This document shows positions 59,483 through 64,000 of a stretch of DNA of 64,000 bases, piece after piece. The position numbers and the translations under genes are program-made. Source of the stretch: Gordius sp. MW1 (lineage: Eukaryota > Nematomorpha > Gordioida > Gordea > Gordiidae); NCBI GenBank assembly GCA_964036665.1, contig OZ038530.1:4650001-4714000 (forward strand). The letters are read 5' to 3'. Under the pieces are notes generated by a model that ran no database searches, was not told the DNA's origin, and saw nothing but the letters and a program-made list of their open reading frames with translations. The number at the start of each line of letters is the position of its first letter. Within the stretch, counting starts at the first letter, position 1.

Positions 59483-60210
59483 CATAGGCGTAGCCAGGAT
59501 TGCCTCATGGGGGGGGGTTCCAAATTTTTTTTTAACTGATACTATAAAACAAAAATTATTAAGCTTATATATAGTAGTGACGCAGGTAGGACTATCCAAT
59601 TAAGGGGGGGGGGGGGGTGCGGGGGTAAATTTTGTGTTAAAGAATTTCGATTAAACAAAAACATATTAAAATTATATAAATTCAATATCTACTCTGGGTT
59701 TTTGGTCAAAAATCCATTAATAATACCCTAAGAGACGCAGATTGCAAAGAGCTCTTTCCAATTTTTTTGTTTGCGCTAATTAGGTCCATTGTTTAAACTA
59801 AACACTTGCATTGGCCTTTTAGGCTTAAATTCCCCATCAGAACCAATAATTGCCCCGCCCGGGACCGTTTAAATGAAATTATAAGCCCAAGTTCGCCCCG
59901 CTGCTAAAATTTGGCTTGTACCAACATCTTCCTCGTTTAATTTAGAGGTTGAGATAGTTTTTAGAGAAATAATTAAGTATTACATTTCTTCTTATTAGAA
60001 AACACGCACATAAATTTTTTGTATAAATAATGTTATAATTAGTAGATTTCATCTAAAATTAAATATCAAATTAATTAAGTTAATATATTATTTCTATATG
60101 CGCAACACACACAAGACTCGAATTAATATTTTTTCCGTATAATTTAAAAAAATCCTTTTTTTTGCCAATGGGGGGGCCCTAACCCGAAACCCCCCTTCCC
60201 AACGCTACTG
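59483..60210. mobile_element. hAT-like non-autonomous element, 728 bp, with perfect 8-bp duplication
   Basis: Starts CATAGGCGTAGCCAGG, ends CCCAACGCTACTG, and is flanked by ACTCAACC at 59475-59482 and 60211-60218. Poly-G tracts follow both ends, and a second inner end-like motif (TAGTAGTGACGCAGG, 59575-59590) precedes another poly-G tract. It is an inverted relative of 35269-36839. Non-coding. Confidence 0.9.
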
Positions 60211-60218
60211 ACTCAACC

Positions 60219-62089
60219 ACTTAATAAAGTAGTTATTCCGTTAATTTCTAGAGTCATTTTTTTAATTTATAAAGGTCCATTGAAATTAAAAATGTATATG
60301 AATAACTTTATAGGTCTCCCTTCAAAATGACCCAATCAGCTTCAGATCTAACTCAATTCAGTGATCTCGAATATAGGAGCATAAAGTGATTGTTGAAAAG
60401 CTTTAAGCGCTTTAAAAAGGAGTTGAACCTTCATTTGTTCATTAGGTAGTTTAAATGTAATAATGTTATTATCGTTTTACCAAAACTTTAATTATAAATT
60501 TAAACATTAAGTGTACCAAATGTAACGCCAACTGCTTTCATAATATGATCATTCTCTAAAACTCTATATATTTAAAAATAACCCAGGTTCCCACGTCATC
60601 CTTGAGTCTTAATGGATAGAATTTTTAAATGCTAGCTTGTTTCAATAAATCACAATTGATGATAAATTTTAAATAAAGCGTAGATACATGAGTTATTTAA
60701 TAGATAAAAAAAGTGAAGTTGGCCACTTAAGGTAATTCAATTTTATACATTCAATCTTCCAAAATTAAATAATTGACAAATTTTGTTGTTAATAAGATCT
60801 AAAATGTTTTAACAACATAAAATCATTATATCTGTTTATTAATTATTTAATTATATCAAGGATTTATGGTTCATCATGTTACAACCTCTTTCGCTATAAA
60901 TATTTAATGCACCTATAAGCTATCAACCTTATGTGTCCATAGTTAGACTAAAATGTAGAAAGTATAAAACTACATTTCCTACAAAATTGTAAGTTGGTCC
61001 TAGGCTTGCCTCAAACAAACAACTTGCCTTAAATTTTTTGGTAAAAAGACTATTTATCATAAATCCATAAATATTACAATTAAAACCATTCGTTATCGCT
61101 TATAGCTCTTCTTAATTTGTTCCAAAATATTTCGTGAAGTGACAGTCTTAAGAATCAGATTTAACCTCTTTGAATATTTATTAAATATGTTTAAGATACT
61201 AATGAGTATTATAGTAATAAATAATTTTTTTAAAATTTATTAGTTACCTTGAACACTTTGACAACCATTTACCTGTCTTTGAGAAAAAAGCCATGGATCG
61301 ATATCAGGCATATTTCCTATTTGAAATATTGATTTTGGGTAATGCATAGAGATGAATTTTCTCTTATACATTTATATATGCCAATGGAATACAATGACAT
61401 AAAATAGTTTATAATCAAAAGTTTAAAAAGAGCTTATTGCAATGATCTATTATACTTTTAATAAGTAAATGGTTAAACCTATAATTAATTCTTTTATTAA
61501 AAATTATTGGTATAAATGCTTGTAGCGAAATAAAAACATTATAACCAATAATTAAACTATATGAGTTTTAACAATATATTTGTACTAATTAAAAACGGGA
61601 CAAAAAATTAATTCGTTATAACTCTTAAGCTCAAATATCTTACTTTGCATGCATTACGAAAACTATGCCACTTAAGCCTAGGGCCTTGAGCCTCGGTTCA
61701 ATCTTTGGATATAAATGCATTAGTTTTACCGTTTGATTGCGAAATAAAACGCCATAATGAGCCAATATTATGCTTGTTTTTAGTTTTCTTAAAAGAGCGT
61801 TTAAGTAACTGGTCATTGTACCTATTTTGAGGCATTTGTGAAAAAAGCCCCCTTTTCATTCAATACTCTTAAATTACTTTTAAATTAATTACGAATCCTT
61901 AAATATAATTCTAGATGATGAAATCCCTATAATTACTTAAATCCCTCCTACTTTTAGATAAATTTATTTTAATTCGTAAATGGACTCAGAACTGGTAAAA
62001 TTAATTATAATGAAATTTATATTATAATTTAAGGTTATATTCGTTTGAAATTTTACCCTTATATACAAATATATTATAAAGTTTAATTT
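60219..62089. other. AT-rich region upstream of POC1
   Basis: About 1.9 kb, no gene recognised. The POC1 promoter should lie at its right end, where no clear TATA or initiator can be called. Confidence 0.4.
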
Positions 62090-62549
62090 ATGAAGGATGA
62101 TCCAACGCTTGAGAGACATTTTAAAGGGCATAGAGATGCCGTTACATCAATTGATTTCCACCCAAATTCTAAACAATTAGGTTAGTATAATTAAAATTAA
62201 TTTTAATTACAATTTACTCATCTCGTTAAAATCTGGTAACACATTCTACAGAAACACAATTATTAGTATTAAAAAACTAGCCCTTAATTTTATTTAAATC
62301 CTCCTCCTTCACTCACATAATATTTAATATTTTTATACTCAATTTGTTTTTACCAATATGGCCTTCTACGTATTATAATTAAAAATTTTCCAAATATTTT
62401 CTAGAATATATACTATTCTATATCATGCTTAATTCAACATTTGACTATATTTTAAACGCTCCCATAAAGCCTCGGGTGGAATGGATAGCTTATTGATGTT
62501 GTGGAATTTCAGATCGCCCACGAGAGCGTTTAAATATGACGATCACAGG
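62090..62549 (+). CDS. poc1: POC1 centriolar WD40 protein, first two coding exons (partial)
   Basis: Exon 1 is 62090-62180 and exon 2 is 62470-62549, joined in phase 1 (G|CC, Ala). Exon 1 reads [20 protein letters not shown], nearly the N-terminus of human POC1A ([17 protein letters not shown]). Exon 2 reads [26 protein letters not shown], matching the end of WD repeat 1 and the start of repeat 2, given here as [13 protein letters not shown]. Donors are GTTAGT and GTAAAA, acceptors AAAG and normal. POC1 proteins have seven WD40 repeats and a C-terminal coiled coil and stabilise centriole and basal-body walls. The remaining six repeats lie beyond the window. The ATG at 62090 fits the family start. 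Confidence 0.87.
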
Positions 62550-64000
62550 GTAAAAACAACTATTCAAAGAAATAAACAAATTGCTATTTACATATTTGAC
62601 AAATTTACCTTTACTATGATTTACCTTGATAGTAGTATGTCAAGAGTATGTAAATAATATCACGCTGTTTGCAGATCCCCCCCCCCCCCTAAAAGTCAAG
62701 TTTTTAAAATATTTGCTGTCAAAGTAGCAGCGATTTTGACGTTTTATAAACATATTAATCGGTTAAATTTTAATTTACTAAATTTAATTTATAAATAAAG
62801 GAAAGAAGAATTTATTAAATCCCTGTTACTTTAATAAACATCAAATACAATATATTGGAACCTTATAAAAACAAACCTTTGTTTTAATCTATAAAACACA
62901 TATAAAAATCTAATTGATTTTGTAACGGGCCTTTAGCTGGCCTTACGTATATTTAGGCCCAGATCGAGCCCCTTAGGTTATACAGCCCGTCCAGACCCAG
63001 ACCTGCAGGTCTTTTATTGTAGTAGATAAACAAGAACACGCCATTAATTCTTAGTGTTAAAGGAAAGGGAGAGCTAAGTCTGGGGCAATTTGTCAATGTA
63101 AAAAGATGATAAGTTAATTTTCAATATATATCAAAAAAATTTTAAATGTTTTCCTTTCCTCTTTATTTACAAATCGAATTTATTAAATTAGAATTTTCCC
63201 GATTAAGTTGCAAGTTATTGACGTCTTAAAACGCCAAAATAGTTGTTTTTAGCAACTTTGACAGCAAAATTTCAAAAACTTGACGTATAAGAGAAAAAAT
63301 AAAAATATATTTGTGTTCACCGTAAAACCTCTAACAGAATCTGCAAACAGTAACCGGTTGATTTAATAATTTCATTATTTGTTATATTATATGTCGAAAG
63401 AAATCAAATTTTTAGAAAATACTTAACGCGTAGACTTTTATAAGATATTAGAATTAAAATTGTTTTAAGGGATTCCCCCTAGTTATTTTATTGAAAAATT
63501 CTATAATAATTATTTAGCCATACAGCCGCGTGACCAGGACTTCCTCGAAAGGAATGGAAAAATTCAAAAAAATATATAGCACTTTTAATTAAAGTATATT
63601 AAAAATACAAATTTTGTGTTTAAAATATAAAACTTTTTCAAATTAGTCATTTTAAAACACTATTGATTTTTTTGCCCAGCTAGTATATCTGCTTGAGGTG
63701 AGAGCTAATTCCCGATGATAATGGATGTTCTAGAGGTCTGCAAAGTCACTTTTATTGGCCTGAATTCTATTCCACCGAAAGCCTCCCAAAATTTTTAACC
63801 CGAATGTGACCCGCCCGACCCGATCCAAATTTTTTCGTCAGGTTTAAGTGTCAGCATCAAAAAACTAATGCCACAGATTTTAATAATTTTTTTTGAACCA
63901 TTTATTATAATTTGGTATAATAATTGTTCCACAATTTCGGGATAAATTAGCCCCTCCCTCTTCTAAAATTGGCCCAGCAGTCGAAAACGACCTCTTGCTA
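62550..64000 (+). other. POC1 intron 2 (to the end of the window)
   Basis: At least 1.45 kb with no further POC1 exon recognised. It contains the inverted-repeat element at 62669-63352 and, near 63530-64000, further GC-rich scraps (TCTGCAAAGTCAC, GACCCGCCCGACCCGATCC) typical of hAT-like ends. Confidence 0.6.
62669..63352. mobile_element. Inverted-repeat element in POC1 intron 2
   Basis: The ends CTGTTTGCAGATC and its complement enclose about 684 bp. The first 65 bases (AGTCAAGTTTTTAAAAT, GCTGTCAAAGTAGC) match the last 90 inverted, with a 12-C tract only on the left. A GC-rich block (GGCCCAGATCGAGCCCC) sits near the middle. No 8-bp duplication was found. Confidence 0.65.

Overview
The window is nuclear DNA of an animal, most likely a bilaterian invertebrate. 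It is very AT-rich and has spliced genes whose introns run from about 34 nt to several kb. It carries a nuclear tRNA-Lys and recognisable metazoan genes: a PDZRN3/4-like gene, misato (MSTO1) and POC1. Most of the DNA is non-coding and full of old transposons. The species cannot be read from the sequence.

Layout. 1-8.5 kb: no gene seen; a retroelement remnant and a decayed hAT-like element (2.3-3.8 kb) and a small MITE (6.2 kb). 8.65-15.7 kb (+): PDZRN3/4-like gene, with a possible first exon at 8.65 kb and seven well-supported exons from 12.93 kb ending in a class I PDZ-binding tail. 16.0-20.7 kb (-): misato homologue in eleven exons, convergent with PDZRN. 20.9-26.2 kb: a 5.3-kb foldback element with hAT-like ends, a perfect 8-bp target duplication, and inverted arms made largely of GC-rich tandem units, with further elements nested in it. 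26.2-27.6 kb: Ty3/gypsy gag-protease remnant. 28.4-32.8 kb: more hAT-type non-autonomous elements and an intact tRNA-Lys(CTT). 33.2-35.0 kb (-): two gene models of unknown function. 35.3-36.8 kb: hAT-like element. 40.4-46.1 kb (-): an intronless 1906-residue protein with about 30 C2H2 zinc fingers. 49.5-52.8 kb (-): decayed retroelement split by an 825-bp palindrome. 53.4-53.9 kb: another inverted repeat. 55.9-58.95 kb (+): nearly full-length but broken RTE-type LINE. 59.5-60.2 kb: hAT-like element with perfect 8-bp duplication. 62.1 kb to the end (+): first two coding exons of POC1.

The main theme is hAT-type insertion. Six elements have an 8-bp flanking duplication (four perfect, two with one mismatch), and several unrelated families share long poly-G/C tracts just inside their ends. 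The foldback at 20.9-26.2 kb is the most unusual object: it lies 213 bp upstream of the misato start codon and contains a second hAT-like element, which in turn contains a MITE. The host genes do not form a pathway; they look like ordinary neighbours. All splice models were made by eye from splice sites, phase and remembered family sequences, without alignment tools.
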